64,000 bases of DNA from Streptococcus sp. SPS1 (GTDB lineage Bacteria > Bacillota > Bacilli > Lactobacillales > Streptococcaceae): the NCBI RefSeq assembly GCF_030439915.1, contig NZ_JAQFJG010000007.1:1-64000 (forward strand), written 5' to 3'. The translations under genes were made by a program, and so were the position numbers. Of this stretch, positions 27,650 through 39,186 are shown piece after piece. Positions within the stretch are counted from its first letter, which is position 1, and the number at the start of each line of letters is the position of its first letter. Below the pieces are notes generated by a model. The model searched no databases. It saw only the letters and a list, made by a program, of their open reading frames with translations, and was not told where the DNA came from.

Positions 27650-28756
27650 ATGGAAGAAATTCTCTGTATTGGTTGTGGAGCAACCATTCAGACGACAGAC
27701 AAGTCTGGTCTTGGTTTTACCCCCCAGTCGGCACTTGAAAAAGGTTTGGAAACTGGCGAAGTCTATTGCCAACGTTGTTTCCGTCTCCGCCACTACAATG
27801 AAATTACGGATGTCCAGCTGACGGACGATGATTTCCTCAAGCTCTTGCATGAGGTGGGAGACAGTGATGCCTTAGTGGTCAATGTCATTGATATCTTTGA
27901 TTTTAATGGCTCTGTCATCCCAGGCTTGCCACGCTTTGTATCGGGCAATGATGTCCTCTTGGTGGGAAATAAAAAAGATATTCTACCTAAGTCAGTTAAA
28001 CCGGGCAAGATTAGCCAGTGGCTCATGGAACGTGCCCATGAAGAAGGGCTTCGTCCTGTTGATGTCGTCCTAACTTCAGCTCAAAATAAACATGCCATTA
28101 AGGAAGTCATTGACAAGATTGAACACTACCGTAAGGGCCGCGATGTCTATGTGGTCGGTGTAACCAACGTTGGAAAATCAACTCTTATCAATGCTATTAT
28201 CCAAGAAATCACGGGTGACCAGAATGTCATCACGACTTCGCGCTTCCCAGGGACAACCTTGGATAAGATTGAGATTCCGCTTGACGACGGATCTTATATT
28301 TACGATACGCCGGGAATCATCCACCGTCACCAGATGGCCCACTACTTGACGGCCAAAAACCTCAAGTATGTCAGCCCTAAAAAGGAAATCAAACCTAAAA
28401 CCTATCAGCTCAATCCTGAACAAACCCTGTTTTTAGGAGGTCTCGGACGTTTTGACTTCATTGCGGGTGAGAAGCAAGGTTTCACTGCCTTCTTTGACAA
28501 TGAACTCAAACTCCATCGTACCAAGCTAGAAGGAGCTAGTGCTTTCTACGATAAGCATCTCGGAACACTTTTGACACCACCAAATAGCAAGGAAAAAGAA
28601 GATTTCCCAAGGCTAGTCCAGCATGTATTTAACATTAAGGAAAAGACAGATTTAGTCATCTCTGGACTCGGCTGGATCCGCGTAACAGGCACAGCAAAAG
28701 TCGCCGTCTGGGCACCAGAAGGCGTCGCCGTCGTCATACGAAAAGCAATAATTTAA
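27650..28756 (+). CDS. yqeH: Ribosome biogenesis GTPase YqeH
   Basis: YqeH is a circularly permuted GTPase needed for 30S subunit assembly. The 368-residue protein begins with a treble-clef zinc finger (CIGCGATIQ ... YCQRCFRLRHYN). The G motifs occur in permuted order: NKKD (G4), TSAQ (G5), then GVTNVGKST (G1), the TT of G2 and DTPG (G3). The C-terminal domain (LFLGGLGRFDF ... VISGLGWIRVTG) is the RNA-binding part. The stop is followed by a structured intergenic element before yhbY. Confidence 0.96.
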   Translation: MEEILCIGCGATIQTTDKSGLGFTPQSALEKGLETGEVYCQRCFRLRHYNEITDVQLTDDDFLKLLHEVGDSDALVVNVIDIFDFNGSVIPGLPRFVSGNDVLLVGNKKDILPKSVKPGKISQWLMERAHEEGLRPVDVVLTSAQNKHAIKEVIDKIEHYRKGRDVYVVGVTNVGKSTLINAIIQEITGDQNVITTSRFPGTTLDKIEIPLDDGSYIYDTPGIIHRHQMAHYLTAKNLKYVSPKKEIKPKTYQLNPEQTLFLGGLGRFDFIAGEKQGFTAFFDNELKLHRTKLEGASAFYDKHLGTLLTPPNSKEKEDFPRLVQHVFNIKEKTDLVISGLGWIRVTGTAKVAVWAPEGVAVVIRKAII

Positions 28757-28794
28757 AATAAAATCGCTGAGCGAACAAAGTGAGCTCATAAAAA

Positions 28795-28948
28795 GATAGT
28801 TATTGCCGTGGTGTCTTGCCAATCGATAGATTGGCAAGGGGCACAATTGAGACCAAGGCTCAATTGTGAGGTCAGGAAATCCATTTTTCAAAGATGAGAT
28901 CTTTGGAAAATTAGTTCCGATCGTCCCTCACCACCTAAAATAACTATC
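28795..28948 (+). ncRNA. Multi-hairpin structured element between yqeH and yhbY
   Basis: The outer arms GATAGTTATT (28795-28804) and AATAACTATC (28939-28948) are exact complements; just inside, GTGGTG (28808-28813) pairs with CACCAC (28929-28934). Three stem-loops lie within: a perfect 10-bp stem at 28815-28824/28829-28838 with a GATA loop, a perfect 10-bp stem at 28842-28851/28859-28868, and a 12-bp stem with one G-U at 28884-28895/28899-28910. An alternative pairing GTGAGG (28867-28872) with CCTCAC (28926-28931) competes with stem 2. It could be an RNA, a cis-regulatory leader of yhbY or a small mobile repeat; I do not recognise the family. Confidence 0.6.
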
Positions 28949-28968
28949 AAAAAACAAGGAAGAAAATT

Positions 28969-29280
28969 ATGTCATTAACATCAAAACAACGTGCCTTCCT
29001 CAACAGCCAGGCACACACCCTCAAACCCATCATCCAAATTGGAAAAAATGGACTTAACGACCAAATCAAAACCAGCGTTCGCCAAGCTCTTGACGCGCGT
29101 GAATTGATTAAAGTAACGCTCTTGCAAAATACCGATGAAAATATCCACGATGTAGCTGAAATCTTGGAAGAAGAAATCGGTGTGGATACAGTCCAAAAAA
29201 TCGGACGCATCTTGATTTTGTTTAAACAATCCAGCAAGAAAGAAAATCGCAAGATTTCTAAAAAAGTCAAAGAAATCTAG
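28969..29280 (+). CDS. yhbY: YhbY/CRM domain RNA-binding protein
   Basis: This 103-residue protein is a CRM-domain RNA-binding protein that associates with pre-50S ribosomes. Motifs LTSKQRAFLNSQAHTLKPI, QIGKNGL with its GxxG-like loop, and the central ARELIKVTLLQN are typical. The C-terminal tail is Lys-rich (KKENRKISKKVK). It follows the structured element and precedes nadD by 51 bp. AAGGAAG lies before the ATG. Confidence 0.95.
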   Translation: MSLTSKQRAFLNSQAHTLKPIIQIGKNGLNDQIKTSVRQALDARELIKVTLLQNTDENIHDVAEILEEEIGVDTVQKIGRILILFKQSSKKENRKISKKVKEI

Positions 29281-29331
29281 AAAAACTACTCCAAACAACT
29301 GTTTTTACAGAGAAATAAAGGAGACTAGCCT

Positions 29332-29961
29332 ATGGCAATCGAATTATTGACTCCCTTTACCAAGGTAGAGTTGGAGCCAGAAATTAAGGAGAAAAAACGC
29401 AAACAAGTCGGTATTTTAGGAGGGAATTTTAACCCTGTTCACAATGCCCATCTGATTGTTGCGGACCAAGTACGGCAACAGTTGGGACTGGACCAAGTTC
29501 TACTCATGCCTGAATACCAACCTCCTCATGTAGATAAAAAGGAAACCATCCCTGAGCACCATCGCCTCAAGATGATTGAGTTGGCGATTGAGGGGATTGA
29601 AGGTCTGGACATTGAAACTATTGAGTTGGAACGTAAGGGCATTTCTTACACCTACGACACTATGAAGATTTTGACAGAGCAACATCCTGATACGGATTAT
29701 TACTTTATCATCGGTGCTGACATGGTGGACTATCTGCCTAAGTGGTACCGAATTGATGAACTGGTAGATATGGTTCAGTTTGTGGGAGTTCAGCGCCCAC
29801 GCTACAAGGCTGGCACTTCCTATCCAGTTATCTGGGTGGATGTGCCTCTCATGGATATCTCGTCCAGTATGGTGCGTGACTTCCTTGCCCAGGGACGGAA
29901 ACCCAATTTTCTCCTACCTCAGCCTGTGCTAGACTACATCGAGAAGGAGGGGCTCTACTGA
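29332..29961 (+). CDS. nadD: Nicotinate-nucleotide adenylyltransferase NadD
   Basis: NadD converts nicotinate mononucleotide and ATP to deamido-NAD in NAD biosynthesis. The 209-residue protein has [12 protein letters not shown] (GxFxPxHxGH-type motif I), FIIGADM and the C-terminal [10 protein letters not shown] (ISSTxIR-type motif). The N-terminal 25-residue extension before the Rossmann fold is usual in streptococci. The start follows AAAGGAGA. Its stop overlaps the yqeK start (TGATG), so the two are translated together. Confidence 0.96.
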   Translation: MAIELLTPFTKVELEPEIKEKKRKQVGILGGNFNPVHNAHLIVADQVRQQLGLDQVLLMPEYQPPHVDKKETIPEHHRLKMIELAIEGIEGLDIETIELERKGISYTYDTMKILTEQHPDTDYYFIIGADMVDYLPKWYRIDELVDMVQFVGVQRPRYKAGTSYPVIWVDVPLMDISSSMVRDFLAQGRKPNFLLPQPVLDYIEKEGLY

Positions 29962-30554
29962 TGGCCTATCAAGACTATATCAACTGCTCTCGTGAGGCTT
30001 TGTTGGAAAAAATGGCAGAGCTTCTGCCTGAAAAACGGTTAACCCATTGCTTGGGTGTGGAGCGTGCAGCCATAGAACTGGCTCAGCGATTTGGAGTCGA
30101 TTCTGAGAAAGCAGGTCTTGCAGGTCTTCTGCATGACTATGCTAAGAAGCTGTCAGATCAGGAGTTTTTAGACTTGATTGACCGTTATCAGCTAGACCCT
30201 GACCTCAAAAACTGGGGTAATAATGTCTGGCATGGTATGGTCGGAATTTACAAGATTCAAGAAGACTTGGATTTGCATGATTCTGAAATTATACGAGCTA
30301 TTGAAATCCATACAGTTGGGGCTGGTCAGATGACCTATCTTGATAAGATAATCTATGTCGCAGACTATATCGAGCACAATCGTGTCTTTCCAGGAGTGGA
30401 TGTGGCACGTGAGATTGCAAGTCTATCGCTTGATAAGGCAGTGGCCTACGAAACAGCTCGTACCGTGGAGCATCTAGCTCATCAGGGATTCCCTATCTAT
30501 CCCCAAACCCTTGAAACCTATAACGCCTTTGTGCACTATTTGAAAGAGGACTAA
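29961..30554 (+). CDS. yqeK: HD-domain hydrolase YqeK, probable diadenosine tetraphosphatase
   Basis: YqeK proteins are HD-fold metal-dependent hydrolases that cleave Ap4A to two ADP. The 197-residue protein shows the metal ligands in [22 protein letters not shown] (the HD pair) and VWHGMVG, followed by AIEIHTVG and [10 protein letters not shown]. It overlaps nadD by one base and is followed with no gap by rsfS, so the nadD-yqeK-rsfS genes form one operon. Confidence 0.94.
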   Translation: MAYQDYINCSREALLEKMAELLPEKRLTHCLGVERAAIELAQRFGVDSEKAGLAGLLHDYAKKLSDQEFLDLIDRYQLDPDLKNWGNNVWHGMVGIYKIQEDLDLHDSEIIRAIEIHTVGAGQMTYLDKIIYVADYIEHNRVFPGVDVAREIASLSLDKAVAYETARTVEHLAHQGFPIYPQTLETYNAFVHYLKED

Positions 30555-30908
<354 letters not shown>

Positions 30909-30914
30909 AAGATG

Positions 30915-30943
30915 AACTCAGTTGTAGTCAACTGGGTTTCTTT
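30915..30943 (+). terminator. Probable terminator after rsfS
   Basis: AACTCAGTTG (30915-30924) pairs with CAACTGGGTT (30929-30938) through a 4-base loop, with one G-T pair, followed by TCTTTG. The T run is short, so termination may be partial. Confidence 0.6.
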
Positions 30944-31017
30944 GCTTATTTTAGAAAAATTGATAGAAAGGTAAAGGGCGAGTGGTGTTTGCCATTGACG
31001 CTCTTGGTATCATGATT

Positions 31018-31758
31018 ATGGCAACTTATGAAACCTTTGCGGCGGTCTATGATGCGGTCATGGATGACAGTTTATACGACAAATGGACTGATTTTTCTCT
31101 GCGTCATTTGCCAAAAACTAAGGAGAGAAAGAAACTCTTGGAATTGGCTTGTGGGACAGGTATCCAGTCTGTTCGCTTTTCTCTGGCTGGTTTTGATGTG
31201 ACTGGACTTGACTTGAGTGGGGATATGTTGAAGATTGCGGAGAAGAGAGCTTCTTCAGCCAAACAAAAGATTGAATTTATTGAAGGCAATATGCTGGATT
31301 TGTCCAAGGCAGGTCAATATGATTTTGTCACTTGTTATTCGGACTCAATCTGCTACATGCAGGATGAGGTGGAAGTAGGAGACGTCTTTAAGGAAGTATA
31401 TAATTCCCTCAACGAAGATGGTGTCTTCATCTTTGATGTGCATTCCACCTATCAGACAGATGAGGTCTTTCCGGGTTATTCTTACCATGAAAATGCGGAA
31501 GAGTTCGCCATGCTCTGGGATACCTATGAGGATGCGGCGCCTCACTCCATCGTGCATGAGTTGACCTTTTTTATCAAGGAGGCTGATGGTTCCTTTAGTC
31601 GCCACGATGAAGTGCATGAGGAGCGGACCTATGAGGTTTTGACCTATGATATTTTGCTGGAACAGGCTGGTTTCAAATCCTTCAAACTCTATGCGGACTT
31701 TGAGGACAAGGAGCCAACAGAAACTAGTACCCGTTGGTTTTTTGTGGCGCAGAAGTAG
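31018..31758 (+). CDS. Class I SAM-dependent methyltransferase
   Basis: This protein (246 residues from the ATG at 31018) is a Rossmann-fold methyltransferase. Motif I is LLELACGTGIQSVRFS, the acidic end of strand 2 is GLDLSGDML, and motif IV is FVTCYSDSICYM. The second half has an insert (FPGYSYHENAEEF ... SRHDEVHEERTYEV) typical of small-molecule methyltransferases. Substrate unknown. The start is uncertain: the frame stays open to a GTG at 30982 and an ATG at 31012, and no strong ribosome-binding site favours one. It lies 9 bp before tmcAL, a pairing common in streptococci. Confidence 0.88.
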   Translation: MATYETFAAVYDAVMDDSLYDKWTDFSLRHLPKTKERKKLLELACGTGIQSVRFSLAGFDVTGLDLSGDMLKIAEKRASSAKQKIEFIEGNMLDLSKAGQYDFVTCYSDSICYMQDEVEVGDVFKEVYNSLNEDGVFIFDVHSTYQTDEVFPGYSYHENAEEFAMLWDTYEDAAPHSIVHELTFFIKEADGSFSRHDEVHEERTYEVLTYDILLEQAGFKSFKLYADFEDKEPTETSTRWFFVAQK

Positions 31759-31767
31759 GAGATTACC

Positions 31768-32865
31768 ATGACCATCACAGGTATTATCGCGGAGTTTAAT
31801 CCTTTTCATAATGGCCACAAATACCTGCTAAATCAGGCTGAGGGATTGAAAATTGTTGCCATGTCAGGGAATTTCATGCAGAGAGGCGAGCCTGCTATTG
31901 TGGACAAGTGGACAAGGGCCCAGATGGCACTGGAAAATGGCGCAGACTTGGTAGTGGAATTGCCCTTTTTAGTCAGTGTCCAGGCGGCGGATTTCTTTGG
32001 TCAAGGAGCTGTGGCTATCTTGGCTCGGTTGGGCATTGATACTTTAGCATTTGGGACGGAGGAAATTCTGGATTACCAGAAAATCGCTGACTTATACACA
32101 GAGCAGGGTGCTGAGATGGAGCAATTTGTGGAAAATCTGGCTGATTCCCTTTCCTATCCCCAGAAAACTCAGGCCATGTGGAAGGAATTTGCAGGTCTTG
32201 ATTTTTCAGGCAATACGCCCAATCATGTCCTTGCTCTGGCCTATGCCAAGGCAGTTGCAGGACGAAACATCAAGCTTGAGCCAATTCAGCGTCAGGGAGC
32301 GGGTTATCATTCTGTGGACAAGGATGTGGACTTTGCTTCGGCGACAGCCCTTCGTCAGCACCAGAGGGACAAAGATTTCTTAGAACGCTTTATGCCTTCT
32401 GTTGCTCTCTTTGAGCAGGCTAATAAGGTGAGCTGGGATGACTATTTTCCCTTGCTCCGATATCAAATTTTGTCAAATCCCGACCTAACCACCGTCTATC
32501 AGGTCAATCAAGAAATGGTAGTACGCATTAAGGAAGCCATCAAGACAGCCCAGTCTGTGGAAGATCTGATCGAGTCTGTTGCGACCAAACGTTACACCAA
32601 GGCGCGTGTCAGACGCCTCTTGACCTATATCTTAGTACAGGCAAGAGAAAGTAATTTGCCAGAAGCCATTCATGTCCTTGGCTTTACCGAAAAAGGCAGA
32701 CAACATCTTAAGTCTCTGAAAGGGCAGGTCAATCTAGTCAGCCGAATTGGTAAAGAACCTTGGGATGCTATGACCCAAAAGGTAGACCAGATTTACCAAC
32801 TGGGAAATCCCAGTATAGCAGAACAGAATTTTGGAAGAGTACCGATTAGAATAGAAACAAACTAA
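31768..32865 (+). CDS. tmcAL: tRNA(Met) cytidine acetate ligase TmcAL (YlbM)
   Basis: TmcAL forms N4-acetylcytidine at the wobble position of elongator tRNA-Met from acetate and ATP. The 365-residue protein starts [20 protein letters not shown], the nucleotidyltransferase HxGH region, followed by [24 protein letters not shown] and ADLVVELPF. The central GAGYHS and the C-terminal [12 protein letters not shown] segment agree with the family. AGGAG precedes the ATG. No terminator is obvious downstream; a weak stem follows. Confidence 0.93.
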   Translation: MTITGIIAEFNPFHNGHKYLLNQAEGLKIVAMSGNFMQRGEPAIVDKWTRAQMALENGADLVVELPFLVSVQAADFFGQGAVAILARLGIDTLAFGTEEILDYQKIADLYTEQGAEMEQFVENLADSLSYPQKTQAMWKEFAGLDFSGNTPNHVLALAYAKAVAGRNIKLEPIQRQGAGYHSVDKDVDFASATALRQHQRDKDFLERFMPSVALFEQANKVSWDDYFPLLRYQILSNPDLTTVYQVNQEMVVRIKEAIKTAQSVEDLIESVATKRYTKARVRRLLTYILVQARESNLPEAIHVLGFTEKGRQHLKSLKGQVNLVSRIGKEPWDAMTQKVDQIYQLGNPSIAEQNFGRVPIRIETN

Positions 32866-32990
32866 ATATACTGAAAAGTAGGCTTTTCTTAAATCTCTAC
32901 TAAAACTAGGATTTCTAAGAAATAGAGATTGTGCTAATAAATTATAGGCAATTAAACTCCAATTTCCCCAAAACATATTCTATTTTAGGT

Positions 32991-33019
32991 TTGTGAAAAT
33001 CACTTTTTTATGGTAGAAT
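32991..33019 (+). promoter_or_regulatory. Promoter of rny
   Basis: TTGTGA (32991-32996), 17 bases, then TGG-TAGAAT with the -10 at 33014-33019. Transcription should start about 40 bases before the rny ATG. Confidence 0.75.
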
Positions 33020-33067
33020 GTAAAAGAATGTATGTCATTCGGAATAACAATAAAATGAGGTAAAAAC

Positions 33068-34681
33068 ATGGAAATCATGTCGCTTGCGATTGCTGTTTTT
33101 GCCGTCATCATTGGTTTAGTCATTGGATATGTCAGCATCTCAGCTAAGATGAAATCATCTCAGGAAGCTGCGGAGTTGATGCTTTTAAATGCTGAACAAG
33201 AAGCAACTAATTTACGTGGACAAGCTGAACGTGAAGCGGATTTACTTGTTAATGAAGCTAAACGTGAAAGCAAGTCTCTTAAAAAAGAAGCACTATTGGA
33301 GGCCAAAGAAGAAGCCAGAAAATACCGTGAAGAAGTGGACGCTGAATTCAAATCAGAACGTCAAGAACTCAAACAAATCGAAAGTCGTTTGACCGAGAGA
33401 GCTACTAGCCTCGACCGTAAGGACGACAATTTGACGAGTAAAGAACAAACACTTGAACAAAAAGAACAAAGTATTTCTGATAGAGCGAAAAACCTTGATG
33501 CGCGTGAAGAGCAATTAGAGGAAGTCGAAAGACAAAAAGAAGCAGAGTTAGAGCGTATTGGTGCTCTGTCTCAGGCAGAAGCACGAGATATTATCTTGGC
33601 ACAGACAGAGGAAAACTTGACCAAGGAGATTGCCAGCCGTATTCGCGAAGCTGAGCAAGAGGTCAAGGAACGTTCTGACAAAATGGCCAAGGACATCTTG
33701 GTTCAAGCTATGCAACGTATCGCTGGTGAATATGTAGCGGAATCAACAAACTCAACGGTTCATCTGCCAGACGATACTATGAAGGGACGCATTATTGGTC
33801 GTGAAGGTCGTAACATTCGTACCTTTGAAAGTTTGACAGGGGTTGATGTGATTATCGACGATACACCAGAAGTGGTGACCTTGTCAGGTTTTGATCCGAT
33901 TCGTCGCGAGATTGCCCGTATGACTATGGAAATGCTACTCAAAGATGGTCGTATTCATCCAGCTCGTATCGAAGAGTTGGTTGAGAAAAACCGTCAAGAG
34001 ATTGACAATAAGATCCGTGAATATGGTGAGGCAGCAGCCTATGAGATTGGTGCGCCAAACCTTCACCCTGACTTGATGAAGATTATGGGGCGTTTGCAGT
34101 TCCGTACTTCATATGGACAAAACGTCTTGCGCCATTCGATTGAGGTTGCTAAGTTAGCTGGTATTATGGCGAGCGAACTTGGTGAAAATGCGGCTCTTGC
34201 CCGTCGTGCTGGATTCCTTCACGATATCGGAAAAGCTATTGACCGTGAGGTTGAAGGTAGCCACGTTGAAATCGGTATGGAACTGGCACGTAAGTACAAG
34301 GAACACCCAGTTGTGGTCAATACGATTGCTAGTCACCACGGAGATGTTGAAGCTGAGAGCGTGATTGCAGTTATCGTCGCTGCAGCAGATGCTTTGAGTG
34401 CGGCCCGTCCAGGTGCTCGTAGTGAGTCTCTTGAAAGCTACATCAAGCGTCTCCATGATTTGGAAGAAATTGCGAATGGCTTTGAAGGAGTACAAAATAG
34501 TTTTGCCCTTCAAGCAGGACGTGAAATCCGCATCATGGTCAATCCAGGACAAATCAAGGACGACAAAGTCACAATCTTGGCTCACAAAGTTCGTGAGAAA
34601 ATTGAAAACAATCTCGATTACCCAGGAAATATCAAGGTAACCGTGATTCGCGAGCTTCGTGCAGTAGATTATGCTAAATAA
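33068..34681 (+). CDS. rny: Ribonuclease Y
   Basis: RNase Y is the membrane-anchored endonuclease that starts mRNA decay in Firmicutes. The 537-residue protein has an N-terminal membrane helix ([19 protein letters not shown]), a long Glu/Lys/Arg-rich coiled coil (about 25-200), a KH domain with [15 protein letters not shown], and an HD domain ([11 protein letters not shown], with IASHHGD and [13 protein letters not shown] later). The length and order are standard. It has its own promoter and a terminator after the stop. Confidence 0.97.
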   Translation: MEIMSLAIAVFAVIIGLVIGYVSISAKMKSSQEAAELMLLNAEQEATNLRGQAEREADLLVNEAKRESKSLKKEALLEAKEEARKYREEVDAEFKSERQELKQIESRLTERATSLDRKDDNLTSKEQTLEQKEQSISDRAKNLDAREEQLEEVERQKEAELERIGALSQAEARDIILAQTEENLTKEIASRIREAEQEVKERSDKMAKDILVQAMQRIAGEYVAESTNSTVHLPDDTMKGRIIGREGRNIRTFESLTGVDVIIDDTPEVVTLSGFDPIRREIARMTMEMLLKDGRIHPARIEELVEKNRQEIDNKIREYGEAAAYEIGAPNLHPDLMKIMGRLQFRTSYGQNVLRHSIEVAKLAGIMASELGENAALARRAGFLHDIGKAIDREVEGSHVEIGMELARKYKEHPVVVNTIASHHGDVEAESVIAVIVAAADALSAARPGARSESLESYIKRLHDLEEIANGFEGVQNSFALQAGREIRIMVNPGQIKDDKVTILAHKVREKIENNLDYPGNIKVTVIRELRAVDYAK

Positions 34682-34686
34682 ATAAG

Positions 34687-34716
34687 AAAGAGCAGTTGAA
34701 AAATTACTGCTTTTTT
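34687..34716 (+). terminator. Terminator after rny
   Basis: AGCAGT (34691-34696) and ACTGCT (34706-34711), extended by A/T pairs, are followed by a T run to 34716. Confidence 0.75.
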
Positions 34717-34795
34717 GTTACACTAGATAGAAAGACTGTAAAGGATAATCTGGCTGTTTGCCATTATTCTAGAGAAATGTTATTTCACAGACTGA

Positions 34796-35437
<642 letters not shown>

Positions 35438-35461
35438 AATTTAGAAAATAGGTACAAGCAA

Positions 35462-35776
35462 ATGATGTTAAAACCCTCTATTGATACCTTGCTCGACAAG
35501 GTTCCTTCAAAATATTCACTCGTAATCTTGGAAGCAAAACGTGCCCACGAATTGGAAGCAGGTGCGCCAGCAACTCAAGGTTTCAAATCTGAAAAATCAA
35601 CTCTTCGCGCTTTAGAAGAAATCGAATCAGGAAACGTAACAATTCACCCAGATCCAGAAGGAAAACGTGAAGCGGTGCGTCGCCGTATCGAAGAAGAAAA
35701 ACGCCGTAAAGAAGAAGAAGAAAAGAAAATCAAAGAGCAAATCGCTAAAGAAAAAGAAGATGGTGAAAAAATTTAA
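35462..35776 (+). CDS. rpoZ: RNA polymerase omega subunit
   Basis: RpoZ (104 residues) helps assembly of RNA polymerase. The N-terminal [20 protein letters not shown] and EAKRAHEL are the conserved beta-prime-binding segment. The C-terminal third is a highly charged Glu/Lys/Arg helix typical of streptococcal omega. Two ATG codons in a row (35462 and 35465) are possible starts. Confidence 0.95.
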
Positions 35777-35841
35777 GGTTGGGGGGACTCAATCTTATTT
35801 TTTCTATTGCAAGAATGTACTGACAAGGAGGAGGTGAGAGG

Positions 35842-38238
35842 ATGGGCATAGCTAAAATTATCGTAGATGTGCCTTTGATGCAGACGGACCAGCCCTATAG
35901 TTACAGGATTCCTGAGGAATTTGAGGGAATGCTGGAAGTTGGGATGCGGGTTCATGTGCCTTTTGGTAAGGGGAATCGCCTGATTCAAGGGATTGTTCTT
36001 GGTTTGGAGTCCCAATCAGATAAGGAAGAGATGGAGCAAGATTTAAAAGATATTGCTGAGGTGCTGGATTTTTCTCCTGTTCTCACGCAAGAACAACTCT
36101 GGCTGGCTGAAGAGCTCCGCAAGTCCGTCTTCTCCTACAAAATTTCCATCCTCAAGGCTATGTTACCGGGATTTCTAAACTCCAGCTATGACAAGATTCT
36201 CTATCCTCTGGCAGGCCTAAGTCAGGAAGACCGAGAGCGCTTGTTTGGTTCAGAAGATTCGCTAGCCTTTTCTTCTCTAGATTTAGGTAAGCAAGCTGAA
36301 ATGATGCGTTTGACTAGAAAAGGCTTGCTTGGTCTAGAATATCAGGCGATTGATCAAAAGAAGGTCAAGACCCAGTCTTGGTATGAGGTGAATCTTGCTC
36401 AATTAGAAAATGTAGAGATTTCTGCACGTGCCAAGAAAAAGTTGGAATTGAGAGACTATTTGCTTTCTCATCCTGAGAGTGCTTCCTTGGCTAGTTTGCT
36501 AGAGTTCTATTCGAGGGAGCAAGTTAACTTCTTTGTGGAACAAGGTGCTGTGACCATAGTCCAAAAGGAAGTTCAACGCTCGGCTGCCTATTTTGAAGGT
36601 ATTGAGGCAAGTCAGCCTTTAGAGTTGAATCCAGAGCAAAGACAGGCGCGAGATGTGGTTGTCAGTGAGATTGGAAGTCATCAGCCTCCCTTCCTCCTTC
36701 AAGGGATTACAGGAAGTGGGAAGACCGAGGTTTATTTGCAGATTATCCAAGGGGCCTTGGACAAGGGCAAGACAGCTATTTTGCTGGTGCCTGAGATTTC
36801 CTTGACTCCACAGATGACGGAGCGTTTTATCGCCCGTTTTGGTGAGAAAGTGGCCATCCTTCACTCAGGCCTGTCCAATGGTGAAAAGTATGACGAATGG
36901 CGCAAGGTGGAACGAGGAGATGCCCAAGTTGTGGTTGGCGCCAGATCAGCCATCTTTGCTCCGCTGAAAAATCTGGGGGTCATGATTATCGATGAGGAGC
37001 ATGAAGCGACTTATAAGCAGGACAGTAATCCCCGTTACCATGCCAGAGAAGTGGCCATTTTACGGGCTCAGTATAATCAAGCAGCTCTGGTGCTTGGTTC
37101 AGCAACTCCTAGTCTGGAAAGTCGGGCGCGTGCTGGCAAAGGCGTCTATCAACACTTGCGTTTGACCCAACGTGCCAATCCTTTGGCTACAATCCCTGAG
37201 GTTCAAGTAATTGACTTTCGAGACTATATCGGACAAAATGAGACGTCAAACTTTACGCCACCTTTGTTAGAAGCTATTCAGGACCGTCTGGTTAAAAAAG
37301 AGCAGGTGGTTCTCATGCTCAATCGTCGTGGTTATTCTAGCTTTGTCATGTGTCGGGAGTGTGGAACTGTGGATACTTGTCCCAACTGTGACATTTCCCT
37401 GACCTTGCACATGGATACCAAGAACATGAACTGCCATTATTGTGGTTTTTCGAAGGACATTCCTCAGGTCTGTCCTAACTGTAAGAGTCGCAGTATTCGT
37501 TACTATGGGACAGGAACTCAGAAGGCTTATGACGAGCTGGCAGAACTCTTTCCCCAGGCCCGTATTCTGCGCATGGATGTGGATACGACTCGAAAGAAAG
37601 GCAGTCATCAAGCTCTGCTTGACCAGTTTGGTCGAGGGGAAGCAGATATTTTACTTGGTACTCAGATGATTGCAAAGGGTTTGGATTTTCCCAATGTTAC
37701 CCTAGTCGGAGTTCTAAATGCGGATACGGCCTTGAATCTGCCTGATTTCCGTTCTTCTGAGAGAACCTTCCAGCTTTTGACTCAGGTTGCAGGTCGTGCA
37801 GGACGGGCTGAAAAAGCTGGGCAGGTCTTGATCCAGTCTTACAATCCTCAGCACTACGCTATCCGATTTGCCAAGGATCAGGACTACGAAGGATTTTATG
37901 CCTATGAAATGGGCATTAGACGACAACTAGGTTATCCGCCTTACTATTTCACCATTGGCATTACCCTTTCTCACAAGAAAGAAGAAGAGGTAGTCAAACG
38001 TGCCTATGAAGTCATGAACATTTTGCGGTCAGGTTTGTCTGAAACTAGTCACATTCTTGGTCCAACGCCCAAACCTATCGCACGCACCCACAACCTCTAT
38101 CATTACCAGATTTTAATTAAATATCGTTTAGAAGATGAGCTTGGTCCGACCCTCAACCAGGTTCTGGCCTTGACTCAAGAACGAGAAAATAGTGAGCTCC
38201 GTCTCAGCATTGACCATGAGCCACAGCAATTTTTATAA
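35842..38238 (+). CDS. priA: Primosomal replication restart helicase PriA
   Basis: PriA reloads the replisome at collapsed forks. The 798-residue protein has an N-terminal 3'-DNA-binding domain (AKIIVDVPLMQTDQPYSY), then helicase motifs: Walker A GITGSGKTEV, DEEH (Walker B), GSATPSLESR, and the C-terminal TQMIAKGLDFPNVTLVG and QVAGRAGRAE. The zinc-binding insert has four CxxC pairs (CRECGTVDTCPNCD, then CHYCGF and CPNCKS). The ATG follows GGAGGTGAG. Fmt starts 12 bp downstream. Confidence 0.97.
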   Translation: MGIAKIIVDVPLMQTDQPYSYRIPEEFEGMLEVGMRVHVPFGKGNRLIQGIVLGLESQSDKEEMEQDLKDIAEVLDFSPVLTQEQLWLAEELRKSVFSYKISILKAMLPGFLNSSYDKILYPLAGLSQEDRERLFGSEDSLAFSSLDLGKQAEMMRLTRKGLLGLEYQAIDQKKVKTQSWYEVNLAQLENVEISARAKKKLELRDYLLSHPESASLASLLEFYSREQVNFFVEQGAVTIVQKEVQRSAAYFEGIEASQPLELNPEQRQARDVVVSEIGSHQPPFLLQGITGSGKTEVYLQIIQGALDKGKTAILLVPEISLTPQMTERFIARFGEKVAILHSGLSNGEKYDEWRKVERGDAQVVVGARSAIFAPLKNLGVMIIDEEHEATYKQDSNPRYHAREVAILRAQYNQAALVLGSATPSLESRARAGKGVYQHLRLTQRANPLATIPEVQVIDFRDYIGQNETSNFTPPLLEAIQDRLVKKEQVVLMLNRRGYSSFVMCRECGTVDTCPNCDISLTLHMDTKNMNCHYCGFSKDIPQVCPNCKSRSIRYYGTGTQKAYDELAELFPQARILRMDVDTTRKKGSHQALLDQFGRGEADILLGTQMIAKGLDFPNVTLVGVLNADTALNLPDFRSSERTFQLLTQVAGRAGRAEKAGQVLIQSYNPQHYAIRFAKDQDYEGFYAYEMGIRRQLGYPPYYFTIGITLSHKKEEEVVKRAYEVMNILRSGLSETSHILGPTPKPIARTHNLYHYQILIKYRLEDELGPTLNQVLALTQERENSELRLSIDHEPQQFL

Positions 38239-38250
38239 GAAGGAGAAGAT

Positions 38251-39186
38251 ATGACAAAACTAATCTTTATGGGGACACCCGACTTTTCAGCAACAGTCTT
38301 AAAAGGGCTTTTGACGGATGACCGTTACGAAATTCTAGCCGTTGTGACCCAGCCAGACCGTGCTGTTGGTCGTAAAAAAGTGATCCAAGAAACCCCAGTC
38401 AAGCAGGCTGCCAAAGAAGCGGGTCTTCCAATCTACCAACCTGAAAAACTATCTGGAAGTCCAGAGATGGAAGCTATTATGAAGCTAGGAGCAGATGGAA
38501 TTGTGACTGCTGCATTTGGGCAGTTTCTCCCAAGTAAACTCCTTGATAGCATGGATTTTGCGATCAACGTTCACGCTTCCCTCCTTCCTAAACACCGTGG
38601 TGGTGCGCCTATCCATTATGCCTTGATTCAAGGTGATGAGGAAGCTGGTGTGACCATTATGGAGATGGTTAAGGAAATGGACGCAGGAGATATGATTTCT
38701 CGTCGCAGTATTCCTATCACGGATGAGGACAATGTTGGCACCTTGTTTGAAAAATTGGCGCTAGTTGGTCGTGATTTGCTTTTGGACACTTTGCCAGCTT
38801 ATATTGCTGGTGATATCAAACCTGAACCGCAGGATCCGAGTCAGGTTACCTTCTCGCCAAATATCAAGCCAGAGGAAGAAAAATTGGACTGGACTAAAAG
38901 CAATCGCCAACTTTTCAACCAAATCCGTGGCATGAACCCTTGGCCTGTTGCCCATACTTTCCTTAAGGGCGACCGCTTTAAGATTTATGAAGCTCTAGCT
39001 GTAGAAGGTCAGGGAAATCCAGGAGAAATCCTCTCTATCGGCAAGAAAGAATTGATTGTCGCAACGGCTGAAGGGGCTTTATCCCTCAAACAAGTGCAAC
39101 CAGCTGGTAAGCCTAAGATGGACATTGCTTCCTTCCTCAACGGAGTTGGACGGACATTGACTGTAGGAGAACGATTTGGTGACTAA
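38251..39186 (+). CDS. fmt: Methionyl-tRNA formyltransferase
   Basis: Fmt formylates initiator Met-tRNA using 10-formyl-THF. The 311-residue protein shows [28 protein letters not shown] and the folate/catalytic region [28 protein letters not shown] split over one conserved loop (Asn-His-Asp type site), with a C-terminal OB-like domain ([10 protein letters not shown]). It overlaps the start of rsmB by 8 bp when the GTG start is used. Confidence 0.97.
   Translation: MTKLIFMGTPDFSATVLKGLLTDDRYEILAVVTQPDRAVGRKKVIQETPVKQAAKEAGLPIYQPEKLSGSPEMEAIMKLGADGIVTAAFGQFLPSKLLDSMDFAINVHASLLPKHRGGAPIHYALIQGDEEAGVTIMEMVKEMDAGDMISRRSIPITDEDNVGTLFEKLALVGRDLLLDTLPAYIAGDIKPEPQDPSQVTFSPNIKPEEEKLDWTKSNRQLFNQIRGMNPWPVAHTFLKGDRFKIYEALAVEGQGNPGEILSIGKKELIVATAEGALSLKQVQPAGKPKMDIASFLNGVGRTLTVGERFGD

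Noticed and set aside
28981..29298. Antisense open frame of about 105 residues over yhbY
   Set aside because: The sense strand encodes a well-conserved CRM protein; the antisense frame has no ribosome-binding site or recognisable motif.
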